Positions 43,289 to 51,755 of a stretch of DNA of 64,000 bases are shown piece by piece. How positions within the stretch are numbered: position 1 is the stretch's first letter; each line of letters begins with the position of its first letter. The stretch is from positions 86,568-150,567 of the forward strand of contig JANXCH010000023.1 of NCBI GenBank assembly GCA_025060295.1, written 5' to 3'. The notes under the pieces are model-generated. The model had not been told where the DNA came from. It saw only the letters and a program-made list of their open reading frames with translations, and made no database searches. The stretch is from Dehalococcoidia bacterium (GTDB taxonomy: Bacteria; Chloroflexota; Dehalococcoidia; Lucifugimonadales; HRBIN23). A program made the position numbers and the translations under genes.

Positions 43289-44419
43289 CTACCCCCGCGC
43301 CTGCGCCAGGGCCCTCTCTTTGGCCTTTTGCAGGAGGCGCTCCTCCAGGCGCATGGGCTGACCGGTGGTGCGGGTGCGCACCATGAGGACCTCAGCCATA
43401 ATGCTGAGGGCGATCTCCTCGGGGGTGCGGGCGCCGATGTCCAGGCCCACGGGGGCGTGCACCTCCCGCAGGCGCTCTTCGGGGATGCCCTTGCGCAGGA
43501 GTTCCTCGTAAATCAAGATGGTCTTGCGGCGGCTTCCCACCAGGCCCACATACCCGGCGGGCGAGCGCACGGCCGCCTCCAAGGCCATGTCATCCCAGCG
43601 GTGGCCCCGGGTGGCGACTATCACGGCGGTATTGGCGTTGATAGGCACTTGAGCGAGGCCCTGGTCATAGCGGGCGACGATGGTCTGCTCGGCCAGAGGG
43701 AAACGCTCTTTATTGGCGTATTCGGGGCGATCGTCGATCACGATGAAGCGGAAGCCCAAGAAGGTGGCCAATGTGTAGAGGGCCTTACTGATATGTCCCC
43801 CTCCGCAGACCACCAGGCAGGGTGGGCTGGTGAATCCCTCCACAAAAATTTCCACACCGTCCTCGGTGGCGATGTAGGCCGTCTCCCCGTAGCGCATCAG
43901 CTGCGGGGCGCGCGCCAGGGCCAGGGCATCCAGGGCGGGGCTTCCCAGGGTGCCCTGGGCGCTTCCATCGTGGCGGATGAGAAGTCTACTGCCCGGGGCA
44001 AGGGAACTGCCCTGGGGCGGGGTGAGCAGGGACGCCAGGGCGACGGGGGGACCGCCTCTGTAGGCCTCCACGATAGCCCGCGCCGTGGGGAGGAACACCT
44101 GGGGCTCCAGCAGGGGCTCCAAGAGGAAATACATGGTGCCTCCACACACCAGACCATCGCGGGCTGCCAGTTCCTCGTTGAGCACATAGTCGCGTACCTG
44201 CGGCCCGCCCCCCTCCCGCAGCAGAACCTTGGCGGCAAACCAGATGTCCCCTTCCACGCATCCGCCCCCCAGGGTGCCCACGGCTGAGCCGTCCTGCCGC
44301 ACCAAAAGGCGTGCGCCAGGCTTCTGGGGAGTGGAGCCTTTAGTGCGCACCACCGTGGTCAGCACGCACCGCTCCCCCCGCTCCAAACAGCGCACCGCCT
44401 CTTCAAACACTACGCGCAT
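43289..44419 (-). CDS. xdhC: XdhC/CoxI family Mo-hydroxylase maturation protein
   Basis: 376 residues. The N-terminal XdhC_CoxI domain has TTVVRTKGSTPQKPGARLL and GTLGGGCVEGD with Cys54. A degenerate second half-domain, GTLGSPALDALALA, lacks the Cys. The C-terminal Rossmann domain has LVVCGGGHISKAL and VGLVGSRRK. XdhC binds Moco and aids its sulfuration and insertion into xanthine-dehydrogenase-family enzymes. ATG 44419. Coupled to mocA; no structural hydroxylase genes in the window. Confidence 0.92.
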   Translation of the reverse strand: MRVVFEEAVRCLERGERCVLTTVVRTKGSTPQKPGARLLVRQDGSAVGTLGGGCVEGDIWFAAKVLLREGGGPQVRDYVLNEELAARDGLVCGGTMYFLLEPLLEPQVFLPTARAIVEAYRGGPPVALASLLTPPQGSSLAPGSRLLIRHDGSAQGTLGSPALDALALARAPQLMRYGETAYIATEDGVEIFVEGFTSPPCLVVCGGGHISKALYTLATFLGFRFIVIDDRPEYANKERFPLAEQTIVARYDQGLAQVPINANTAVIVATRGHRWDDMALEAAVRSPAGYVGLVGSRRKTILIYEELLRKGIPEERLREVHAPVGLDIGARTPEEIALSIMAEVLMVRTRTTGQPMRLEERLLQKAKERALAQARG

Positions 44420-44446
44420 GGGCTTCCCTCCCCTCCGTCGTGTGCT

Positions 44447-44475
44447 ATTATAGCGCCTTTGGCTCTTACGGGAAA
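44447..44475 (-). promoter_or_regulatory. promoter of xdhC-mocA
   Basis: On the minus strand TTTCCC (44470-44475), 17 nt, perfect TATAAT (44447-44452), 28 nt upstream of the xdhC start. Confidence 0.5.
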
Positions 44476-44554
44476 GGGACGGGCTGAAAACGACGCCCTC
44501 GAACACCCAGGGGATGGGTTACACTGACCGTGAGTGCCTCAGAGGGAGACTGGG

Positions 44555-45298
44555 ATGCCGCTCTGGGAATGGTGGGGCAAGAAAAGGGTGCTGACTTTTG
44601 TGAGAGACCACGCCCCAGGGCCAGCAGGGGCTTGCACGGTGCTCTGCGCCGCACAGACGCCTTTGGCCAGTGTCCATAGGCCTACGGCCGAGGCGTTGGC
44701 CCTACTAGGGGAGCAGGCACAGCGTGCCCTGGAATGGCCTATGGGGCTGGTGTGCTTCTGGTCGGCCGAACGGCAGGTGTGGGTGTTGCCCCCCTTTGCT
44801 ATCCGCCAGGCGGGCGTGGAGGCCACATGGCATAGCCCCACCTTCCACGCCCTGTACAGCCGTCCCGTGTCCTTTGGCCTTCTGCTCCTGCGTCGAGGGG
44901 GGTATGCCCTGGGCATCGCCCAAGGGGAGAGCCTGGAGGTGCACAAAGTAGGTTCCCGCTATGTGCACGGTCGGCATCGGGCTGGGGGCTCCTCCGCCCG
45001 TCGCTTTGAGCGCAGGCGGCGGGAGCAGGTGCACCACCTCCTGGAAGAGGTCTGCCAAGAGGCCACAGCGCGCCTGGGGGAGCGCCTTTCCTCCCTGGAG
45101 GCAATCTTTTTCGGCGGCGACCGTCTCCTCCTACGGCAATTAGAGAAAGAGTGCCCCTTTCTCGGACGCGTGAAGCCCCTGGTGCATCCCCACCACCTGC
45201 CCGTGCCCGAGCCGCGGCTGAAGGTATTAGAAGATGCCGTCGGCTTGGCGTGGCAGAGTCAGGTGGCTCTGACGGGTTGCTGGGAGGGAGGCTGTTAG
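44555..45298 (+). CDS. VLRF1/Vms1-type release factor-like peptidyl-tRNA hydrolase
   Basis: 247 residues similar to the bacterial VLRF1 branch of the eRF1 superfamily (relatives of Vms1/ANKZF1 that release nascent chains from stalled ribosomes). The diagnostic region is VGSRYVHGRHRAGG (132-145) followed by SSARRFERRRREQ (146-158), a GGQ-like loop with the basic RRFxRRR helix. ATG 44555 is chosen over an upstream GTG. It is a single-gene unit, divergent from xdhC and convergent with tatC (4 nt overlap). A role in ribosome rescue is inferred. Confidence 0.75.
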   Translation: MPLWEWWGKKRVLTFVRDHAPGPAGACTVLCAAQTPLASVHRPTAEALALLGEQAQRALEWPMGLVCFWSAERQVWVLPPFAIRQAGVEATWHSPTFHALYSRPVSFGLLLLRRGGYALGIAQGESLEVHKVGSRYVHGRHRAGGSSARRFERRRREQVHHLLEEVCQEATARLGERLSSLEAIFFGGDRLLLRQLEKECPFLGRVKPLVHPHHLPVPEPRLKVLEDAVGLAWQSQVALTGCWEGGC

Positions 45299-46059
45299 GG
45301 AGTCTGGGTGCGGACGACGGAGCGGATGGTTCCCCGGTGCTGGCGACGCGCCAGGTAGGCCAGGCCGATGCTGAGGAAGTAGAGGATGACCAGGGGCCCT
45401 GCCACCAGGGACTGGTTGACCGGGTCAAATGTCGGGGTGATGATAGCAGCCAGGAGGAAAGCACCTACAACTGCCAAACGCCACCCCCGCACGAGCGCGT
45501 CGGGGGAAATCACCCCTAAACGGGCTAAGATGAAAACCACCAGCGGCATCTCAAACACCAGCCCCACCCAAAACAGAAGGGTGACGACCATGTTCACATA
45601 GGCGCCGATGCGGATCATGGGGGTGGCTATGTCGTTGGCGAAGGTGAGCAGGAAGCGCAGGGCAGGGGGGAGGAGGATGAAGTAGGCGAAGGCGACGCCT
45701 CCCGCGAAAAGCAGAAGCGCAGCCGGTAAGGCGGTGAAGACGAAGCGCCGCTCCTGGGCGGTGAGGCCCGGGGCCACAAACATCAGCACCTGGTAGAGCA
45801 CCACGGGCAACGCCCCCACAAACCCGAACAGGAGGGAGACCTTCATCACCACTCCCAGCAGTTCCGTTACCTCGGTATAGACGGGTTGGCCGGTAATGGA
45901 CGCATACCCCTGGGCCGGCCGCAACAGCAGTTGCACCTCTTGTTTGTAGAAGGCGAAGGAGATGGCCGTGGCGATGGCCACAGCAAGGACGGATATGAGC
46001 AGGCGGCGACGCAGTTCTTGCAGGTGATAGCGGAGGGGGGCGCTTCTGTCCCGCATCAT
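45295..46059 (-). CDS. tatC: Sec-independent translocase subunit TatC
   Basis: 254-residue six-helix core of the twin-arginine translocase, which recognises RR signal peptides. Landmarks are YHLQELRRRLLISVLA at the N-terminus, the FVAPGLTAQERRF periplasmic loop and ALRFLLTFAND, then the conserved FEMPLVVFILARLGVISPDALVRGWR (quoted as landmark positions 170-195). It is 6 nt after the tatA/B gene. Mo hydroxylases, whose maturation genes are upstream, are mostly cytoplasmic, so no link is implied. Confidence 0.95.
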   Translation of the reverse strand: MMRDRSAPLRYHLQELRRRLLISVLAVAIATAISFAFYKQEVQLLLRPAQGYASITGQPVYTEVTELLGVVMKVSLLFGFVGALPVVLYQVLMFVAPGLTAQERRFVFTALPAALLLFAGGVAFAYFILLPPALRFLLTFANDIATPMIRIGAYVNMVVTLLFWVGLVFEMPLVVFILARLGVISPDALVRGWRLAVVGAFLLAAIITPTFDPVNQSLVAGPLVILYFLSIGLAYLARRQHRGTIRSVVRTQTP

Positions 46060-46065
46060 ACCCCC

Positions 46066-46326
46066 CTACTCCTTGAGTGGGGAGCCTGCTTTTTCCTGTG
46101 CCTGGCGTGGAGGCCGGGGAAGCGCCCCTTCGGGGGGCGCTGGGGGCGGAGGAGGGGGGTCTATCTCGTCCAGCAAGGACGGGAGGTCTTCCGTGGCTCT
46201 GCGGAGACGGGCGACCGTTTTCCCTACACGCCGAGCCGTGGAGGCCAGTTTCTCCGGCCCCAGCAGAAGGAGGGCCACCAAGAGGATAAACAGCAACTCC
46301 AACGGGCCGATGTTCAGGAAGTTCAC
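46066..46326 (-). CDS. Sec-independent translocase subunit TatA/TatB
   Basis: 86 residues: one N-terminal transmembrane helix NIGPLELLFILLVALLLLG, then the hinge GPEKL, an amphipathic helix ARRVGKTVARLRRATEDL and a proline-rich tail. It pairs with TatC directly downstream. The hinge and helix length fit TatB or a bifunctional TatA; sequence alone does not separate them. It overlaps the RNA methyltransferase stop by 4 nt. Confidence 0.9.
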   Translation of the reverse strand: MNFLNIGPLELLFILLVALLLLGPEKLASTARRVGKTVARLRRATEDLPSLLDEIDPPPPPPAPPEGALPRPPRQAQEKAGSPLKE

Positions 46327-47564
46327 GCCCTATCCCCCTGGGGCGAAGACCCCACGGCGTCTTTCCTGACGAGCAGGGCGAGGCATTCAATATGGTGGGT
46401 GTGGGGGAACATGTCCACTGGCTGGACCCACACCACCCGATAGGGCCCCTTGACCAAGTGGGTCAGGTCGCGCACGAGGGCCTCCAGGTCGCACGACACA
46501 TACATCAGCCGCGGGATAGCCAAACGGTTGAGGGTGTGCAGGGCTTCGGGATGGCACCCCCGACGGGGGGGATCCACAATCACCGCATCGGGGTGTGTTT
46601 CTAACGTGGGGAGCACTTCCTCCACCTTCCCTTGACGGAACTCTATATTGGGGATGCCCTGGGCGTTGATTCGGGCGTCATCCACAGCCGAGGCCGATTC
46701 CTCGATAGCGATGACCCGTGTCACGAAGGGGGCGAGGAGGATGCCGAAGGTCCCCACCCCTGCATAAGCGTCCACCAGGATGCCTTGCCCGTTGAGGCCC
46801 AGGGCGTCCCGAACAACCCGCACCATCTGTTCGGCTTGCAGGGTGTTCACTTGAAAAAAAGAGGGGGATGCGATGCGGAACCGACGGCCCCATAACGCCT
46901 CTTCATAATATTTCTGGCCTGTGGCGAGGGTGATACTGGGTTCGTGCAAGGGGGGTTGGATGAGCCACTGCCCCGTGTGCACCCCGTAGCGGATGGACAT
47001 CTGGCTCGTTTCAGCGCATTTGCCCTGTAAGTGGGCCAGGGCTTGATTGATCCACGGGTGCATGAGCAGACAGGCGTCTATGGGCACGAACTCTCGGGTG
47101 GTGCGGTTGACGAAGCCCACTTTCCCCTGAGGGCCGATGGTCATACGGGCGTGGTTGCGGTAGCCCCAAATCTGGGGACTGGGGAGGGTCTCTTGCACGG
47201 GCACATCAGCCAATGCGTCCACAGTAGCCAGTGCCTTGCGCACCAGGTGGCGTTTGAGGTGCAGTTGATACGGGTAGGCGATGTGTTGCCATTGGCAACC
47301 GGTGCAGGGCCAGAAGTAGGGGCAAGGGGGCGTTACCCTGTGGGGGGACGGGCACACCACCTCTACGACACGGGCGGCCGCATAGGTCCTGCGCCAGCGC
47401 ACTACTTCAGCCACCACCTCCTCTTGCGGGATGCCTCCAAACACCCATATGGGCAAGCCTTCAACCTCGGCGCGACATTCCCCCAATGCTCCCATCTCCC
47501 CCAGGGTCAGACGCAAGCGTTGCCCAGGTGCGAAGCGGGAAGGGGCGGTACCCGTGCCCAGCAT
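46323..47564 (-). CDS. TrmA/RlmD-family rRNA/tRNA uracil-5-methyltransferase
   Basis: 413 residues: N-terminal TRAM-like beta domain, an Fe-S Cys cluster (in PPCPYFWPCTGCQWQH), and a class I SAM fold with VDAYAGVGTFGILLAP and VDPPRRGCHPEAL. The nucleophile Cys is in LMYVSCDLEAL. It methylates C5 of a uridine in 23S rRNA (RlmD/RlmC) or tRNA (TrmA); which one is not decidable here. ATG 47564 is preferred because the upstream 15 codons carry no similarity. Confidence 0.92.
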   Translation of the reverse strand: MLGTGTAPSRFAPGQRLRLTLGEMGALGECRAEVEGLPIWVFGGIPQEEVVAEVVRWRRTYAAARVVEVVCPSPHRVTPPCPYFWPCTGCQWQHIAYPYQLHLKRHLVRKALATVDALADVPVQETLPSPQIWGYRNHARMTIGPQGKVGFVNRTTREFVPIDACLLMHPWINQALAHLQGKCAETSQMSIRYGVHTGQWLIQPPLHEPSITLATGQKYYEEALWGRRFRIASPSFFQVNTLQAEQMVRVVRDALGLNGQGILVDAYAGVGTFGILLAPFVTRVIAIEESASAVDDARINAQGIPNIEFRQGKVEEVLPTLETHPDAVIVDPPRRGCHPEALHTLNRLAIPRLMYVSCDLEALVRDLTHLVKGPYRVVWVQPVDMFPHTHHIECLALLVRKDAVGSSPQGDRA

Positions 47565-47685
47565 GGCCTCCTCGCCTTTACTATAGCCCTCTCCAGAAAC
47601 GGTTGCCAAGTCTTGGGGGTATCAGTCTGAGGGGGTCGGCAGGTTGCTATCCCGCCAGGCAGTGGGGCCCCCCGTGATGCAGCGC

Positions 47686-47714
47686 TTGACAGCATCGGAT
47701 ACCGATGCTAGCAT
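47686..47714 (+). promoter_or_regulatory. hopanoid operon promoter with an operator-like inverted repeat
   Basis: TTGACA (47686-47691), 17 nt, TAGCAT (47709-47714). The spacer is filled by a perfect palindrome: AGCATCGG (47691-47698), ATA, CCGATGCT (47702-47709), which overlaps the last base of the -35 and first base of the -10. Such placement is typical of a dimeric repressor site (TetR/ArsR size) or a MerR-type activator. The start would be near 47721. Confidence 0.7.
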
Positions 47715-47769
47715 GCCCCCGAACAGGCTGTGCGGAGTCGCCGTGGGGGTGCCCGTGGTCGGAGCCGAG

Positions 47770-48798
47770 GTGAAACCTCAAGTGCCCCGCCTGTTGGGGG
47801 CCTATCAGGAAGCCTTGGGGCCCGCCCTGCGCGGGGCGGTGAGCGGGGCCGCACCCGACCTTCTTTTGCCTTTGCACTACCATCTGGGGTGGGTGGATGC
47901 CCAGGGGCACCCCACGGTCGCGGAGCAAGGCAAGGGCCTGCGCCCGACCTTATGCCTTTTCGCCTGTGAGGCTATGGGGGCACCCCCCGAGCGTGCCTTA
48001 CCTGCTGCCGTCGCGTTGGAGTGCATCCATAACTTCTCCCTCATTCACGACGATATCCAGGATGGGGATCGGGAGCGTCGGCACCGACCGACAGTCTGGG
48101 CGGTGTGGGGGGTGAACAAGGCTCTCACCGCCGGCAACGCTTTGCGGGTGCTCGCCGACCTTGCCCTCCTGCGGTTACACTGGAGCGGTGTCTCGGCCCA
48201 GGTGGTGGTGCAAGCGTCTCGGGTGTTGACGGAGGGCTATCTGGAGATGATCGAGGGGCAGGTGTTGGATTTGAGCTACGAGACCCGCCTGGACATCACC
48301 GTGCAGGACTATCTGCATATGGTCTCCAAGAAAACGGCCGCGTTGATGGGCGTGGCGTTGCATTTGGGGACGCTGGTAGCAGGGGCTGCGGAGACCGCCG
48401 TGGACGCCCTCCGACAGGCGGGGAGACTGTTGGGGATAGCCTTCCAGGTGCAGGATGACGTGCTGGGCATCTGGGGGGAAAGGGCTGTGACCGGTAAGGC
48501 GGTGGGAGCGGATATCGTGCGGCGCAAAAAGTCGTTCCCCATCGTCTATGCCCTGCAGTACGCCCCCCAGGAGTTGGCGACCCGCCTGCGCACCTTCTAC
48601 CAGGGGGAGAGCATGAACCTTCATCAGGTTGCCCAGGTTTTGGATATCTTGGACAAAGTGCAGGCGCGCTCATACGCCCAGCGGACGGCTCACGGCTTCT
48701 GCCAGGAGGCTTTAAACTTGGCCCGTCCCGTGCTCCCATCCTGGGCTGCCGATGCCCTGGAGGAACTGGCTCACTTCGTCGTTGACCGTCCCATGTAG
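47770..48798 (+). CDS. polyprenyl (farnesyl/geranylgeranyl) diphosphate synthase
   Basis: 342-residue trans-isoprenyl synthase supplying FPP or GGPP to the hopanoid pathway. GKGLRP (55-60), the first Asp-rich motif DDIQD (94-98), then a second motif QDDVLGIWG (229-236). The Phe five residues before the first DD indicates a short product (C15-C20). GTG 47770 has GGAG five nt upstream and lies after the predicted transcription start; ATG 47713 falls inside the -10 and is less likely. First gene of the operon. Confidence 0.88.
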   Translation: MKPQVPRLLGAYQEALGPALRGAVSGAAPDLLLPLHYHLGWVDAQGHPTVAEQGKGLRPTLCLFACEAMGAPPERALPAAVALECIHNFSLIHDDIQDGDRERRHRPTVWAVWGVNKALTAGNALRVLADLALLRLHWSGVSAQVVVQASRVLTEGYLEMIEGQVLDLSYETRLDITVQDYLHMVSKKTAALMGVALHLGTLVAGAAETAVDALRQAGRLLGIAFQVQDDVLGIWGERAVTGKAVGADIVRRKKSFPIVYALQYAPQELATRLRTFYQGESMNLHQVAQVLDILDKVQARSYAQRTAHGFCQEALNLARPVLPSWAADALEELAHFVVDRPM

Positions 48799-48816
48799 AG
48801 GGAAGGGAGGGTACCT

Positions 48817-49947
48817 GTGGCGATCACTATCCGCCCCGCACCGGCCAAGCCCACACCCAAAATCACTACCGCCGAGGAGGCCTTGCGCCTATTCCGTCCG
48901 GAAAAGCCCGTGCGCCCGCGTCGCCCTATGCAACTGGGCATCCGCCTATTCACCTACATCATCGCCCAGCGTCTGAAGGGGCGCAAACGCTTCCCCTTGG
49001 TGACCATGCTGGAGCCTTTGGAGGCGTGCAACCTCACCTGCGAGGGGTGTGGACGCATCCGCGAGTATGAGCCGGTCCTCCACCGCATGCTGACTTTGGA
49101 GGAGTGTCTGCAGGCTGTGGAGGCTTCAGGAGCCCCCATTGTCTCCATCGCAGGGGGCGAGCCAACAATGTATCCTCACTTGCCGGAGCTGTTGGCCGAA
49201 CTGGTGCGCCGCAAGTATTTCGTGTTCTGCTGCACCAATGCCCTGCTCCTGGAAAAGGTCTTGCACAAGGTGCCCCCCTCCCAGTACCTGTGCTGGGTGA
49301 TTCACCTGGACGGGATGGAGGAGCAGCATGACCGTTCGGTGGCCCGTCGGGGGGTGTGGCGAGTGGCTATGCGCGCCTCCAAGAAGGCTTTGGAGATGGG
49401 CTACCGGGTCTGCTGCAATACTACCCTGTTCAAGGGGAGCAACGCCGAAGACCTTTATGAACTCTTCGAGACTGTTACCCAGATGGGCTTTGAGGGCATA
49501 ATGCTCTCGGCTGGCTACGATTTCCAGATGGTGCCCAATCAGGATGTGTTCCTGAAGCGCCAGGAGTCCATTGAAGTGTTCAAACGCATCCTCGCCCCCG
49601 ACAAGGTGCGCCGTTTCCGCTTCTACAACAATCCCCTGTATCTCTCCTTCCTGCGCGGGGAGCGATGGTATCAGTGCACCGCCTGGTCCAACCCCACTTA
49701 TACCATCTTGGGCTGGCGTAAGCCCTGCTACCCCTTGGCCGATGCCCATACGCACAATGTGCAGGAGCTCTTCAGCGACGCCCTGTGGGAGAAGTATGGG
49801 GTGGGGAAAGACCCCCGCTGCGCCAACTGTATGATGCACTGCGGATTTGAATCGGCGACTATTTTTGGGGCGGTGAAGCGCCCGGGGGATATGGTGGCCA
49901 TGCTCCGGGGGATCCTGACGAACCGGAGCGGCATCGGGGTCAGTTAG
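48817..49947 (+). CDS. hpnH: adenosyl-hopene transferase HpnH
   Basis: 376-residue radical-SAM enzyme that joins the 5'-deoxyadenosyl group to diploptene, giving adenosylhopane, the first step of extended (C35) hopanoids. The 4Fe-4S triad is Cys71-x3-Cys75-x2-Cys78 in EACNLTCEGCGR, followed by SIAGGEPTMYP. The C-terminal Cys motif CANCMMHCGFE is typical of HpnH and may bind a second cluster. GTG 48817 is preceded by GGGAGGGTACC. Co-transcribed with hpnG immediately after. Confidence 0.95.
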   Translation: MAITIRPAPAKPTPKITTAEEALRLFRPEKPVRPRRPMQLGIRLFTYIIAQRLKGRKRFPLVTMLEPLEACNLTCEGCGRIREYEPVLHRMLTLEECLQAVEASGAPIVSIAGGEPTMYPHLPELLAELVRRKYFVFCCTNALLLEKVLHKVPPSQYLCWVIHLDGMEEQHDRSVARRGVWRVAMRASKKALEMGYRVCCNTTLFKGSNAEDLYELFETVTQMGFEGIMLSAGYDFQMVPNQDVFLKRQESIEVFKRILAPDKVRRFRFYNNPLYLSFLRGERWYQCTAWSNPTYTILGWRKPCYPLADAHTHNVQELFSDALWEKYGVGKDPRCANCMMHCGFESATIFGAVKRPGDMVAMLRGILTNRSGIGVS

Positions 49948-49948
49948 G

Positions 49949-50701
49949 ATGTTGGCCTTGGTGGCCGCGCTGGAAACGGAGGTCCGCAAAGTGCTGGAGG
50001 CCACGCCCCGCCGGGAGCAGTGGCAGGAGGGGAATGTGCAGATCTACCGCTCCCCGGAGCGTGGATGGATTATGGCCCTCTGCGGTGTGGGACGGGAGGG
50101 GGTGGATCGCACTATTGAGGCGCTGGCGCGCCATCGCCCCCAGGGGGTGATAGCCACCGGGTTTGTAGCAGGCCTGGAAGAGGGTCTGCGGCCCGGGCTG
50201 CTGGTGGCACCGGAGCAGGTCTGTTTGTTGGAGGAGTGGGTGGGCACAGCACGCATCGGGCCCATTGTGGAGGTGGACTCCGAGTGGCTTGCCTTCTGCC
50301 AGAGAGCTCTCGGCCCCGCGTTGCGCCTGGTGCACGGGGCGGTAACGGTGGGGCGAATCCTTGTCTCGCCCCGCCAGAAGCGTCTGTTGGCCCATTCCAC
50401 TCATGCCTCCATTGCTGACTTGGAGAGTTATTGGGTAGGCGTGGCCTGTCGCGCCCGTGGCATCCCTTTCGTGGTGGTGCGGGTGGTGATGGATAGCCTC
50501 CACCACGCCTTGCCCCCTTTCCTAGAAGGGTACAGAGGCTCCTCGATGGAGCGGGCTGCTCTGGGGTGGGCGTTGTGGCATCCGTGGTGGTGGCCCCGCT
50601 TGTGGGGCTTGCGAAGGGCGGCGCTACAGGCTCAAAACGCTTTGGGGAAAGGCCTTGTGGCCTTGACACACGCGTGGGAGGCCCAGCGGGAGGCGGCGTA
50701 A
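49949..50701 (+). CDS. hpnG: hopanoid-associated nucleosidase/phosphorylase HpnG
   Basis: 250-residue nucleoside phosphorylase-fold protein that removes adenine from adenosylhopane, yielding ribosylhopane or its phosphate. The N-terminus MLALVAALETEVRKVLEA and the IATGFVAGLEEGLRPG and DLESYWVGVACRARG segments fit the PNP/MTAN fold with the catalytic Asp in ADLES. The ATG is one base after the hpnH stop. Its presence with HpnH argues the organism makes extended hopanoids, not just hopene. Confidence 0.9.
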   Translation: MLALVAALETEVRKVLEATPRREQWQEGNVQIYRSPERGWIMALCGVGREGVDRTIEALARHRPQGVIATGFVAGLEEGLRPGLLVAPEQVCLLEEWVGTARIGPIVEVDSEWLAFCQRALGPALRLVHGAVTVGRILVSPRQKRLLAHSTHASIADLESYWVGVACRARGIPFVVVRVVMDSLHHALPPFLEGYRGSSMERAALGWALWHPWWWPRLWGLRRAALQAQNALGKGLVALTHAWEAQREAA

Positions 50702-50711
50702 GGAGAGAACG

Positions 50712-51755
50712 ATGCCAAAGGCCTTGGTAACGGGAGCAACAGGGTTCGTAGGGAGCAACCTGGTGCGCACCTTGCTCCAGGCGGGGTGGCAGGTGCGGGC
50801 TGTGGTACGCCCCACCAGTCCCCTTGTGGCTTTAGAGGGCCTCCCCGTGGAACGCGTGGTGGGCGACCTGACCCAGCCGACCAGCCTCGCCCGAGCGATG
50901 GACGGGTTAGACGCCGTGTTCCATGTGGCAGCCCTGAATGCCTTTTGGGCGCGGGACACGCGGGAGTTCTACCGAGTGAATGTGGAGGGGACGAGGGCCG
51001 TCTGTGAGGCAGCCCTGCGCGCCGGGGTCAAAAGGGTGGTGCATACCAGCACATGGGCGGTGTTCAGCACCCCTCCCCGCGGCCAAGCCATCACCGAGCA
51101 GACGCCCACCGACCCTCGCCGCCTCACCGGCCCTTACCGCCTCACCAAGTACTTGGCGGAGCGGGAGGCGATGTCTTTCGTCCCGCAGGGGTTAGACCTG
51201 GTAGTGGTCAACCCGACGGTGCCCGTCGGCCCCTGGGATGTGAAGCCCACGCCCACGGGGCGTATTGTCCTCAACTTTTTGCTGGGGCGCACGCCCGCCT
51301 ATGTGCACACCACTTTGAACCTCATCGCCGTGGAGGATGTGGCGATGGGGCATCTGCTGGCTTACCAGAAGGGGCGAACAGGCCAGCGCTACCTGCTGGG
51401 CCACCGCAACATCACCCTGCGAGAGATCTTCGCCATTCTTGCCTCCCTCACGGGGCGCAAGGCTCCCCGCTTACGCCTCCCCATTCCCCTGGCCCTGACG
51501 GTAGCCTACGCCGACCACTTTGTGGAGGGCATCCTCCTGCGGCGGGAGCCGCTGTTGCCGTTGGAGGGGGTTCTGCACGCCCGGGAGTGGCGCATCGCCG
51601 ACTGTGGGAAGGCGGTGCGGGAACTGGGCCTGCCCCAAACCTCGGTTGAGGAGGCTCTGGAGCGGGCGGTGCGATGGTTTGTGGACCACGGCTATGTGCC
51701 CCGCCGCACTACCACCCTTCTGACACGCAATCCCTCTGCCCAGGTGCGCCCATGA
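50712..51755 (+). CDS. hpnA: hopanoid-associated sugar epimerase-like protein (HpnA-like, extended SDR)
   Basis: 347-residue extended SDR. The NAD(P) loop is ALVTGATGFVGSNLVRTLL; the active-site set is Ser/Thr in VVHTSTWAVF and Tyr-x3-Lys in PYRLTKYLAE. Genes of this type, annotated HpnA, occur in hopanoid loci, with an uncertain precise role (dihydroflavonol-reductase-like). The similarity to HpnA rests on family and context. ATG 50712; its stop overlaps the shc start as ATGA. Confidence 0.82.
   Translation: MPKALVTGATGFVGSNLVRTLLQAGWQVRAVVRPTSPLVALEGLPVERVVGDLTQPTSLARAMDGLDAVFHVAALNAFWARDTREFYRVNVEGTRAVCEAALRAGVKRVVHTSTWAVFSTPPRGQAITEQTPTDPRRLTGPYRLTKYLAEREAMSFVPQGLDLVVVNPTVPVGPWDVKPTPTGRIVLNFLLGRTPAYVHTTLNLIAVEDVAMGHLLAYQKGRTGQRYLLGHRNITLREIFAILASLTGRKAPRLRLPIPLALTVAYADHFVEGILLRREPLLPLEGVLHAREWRIADCGKAVRELGLPQTSVEEALERAVRWFVDHGYVPRRTTTLLTRNPSAQVRP

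Noticed and set aside
43289..44419. Second degenerate XdhC half-domain as a novelty
   Set aside because: Many XdhC/CoxI proteins have a Cys-less second segment of this kind, so it is probably normal for the family.
47713..47769. Upstream ATG as start of the prenyl synthase
   Set aside because: It lies inside the -10 element of the promoter, so it could not be in the transcript; GTG 47770 fits the ribosome-binding site and family.
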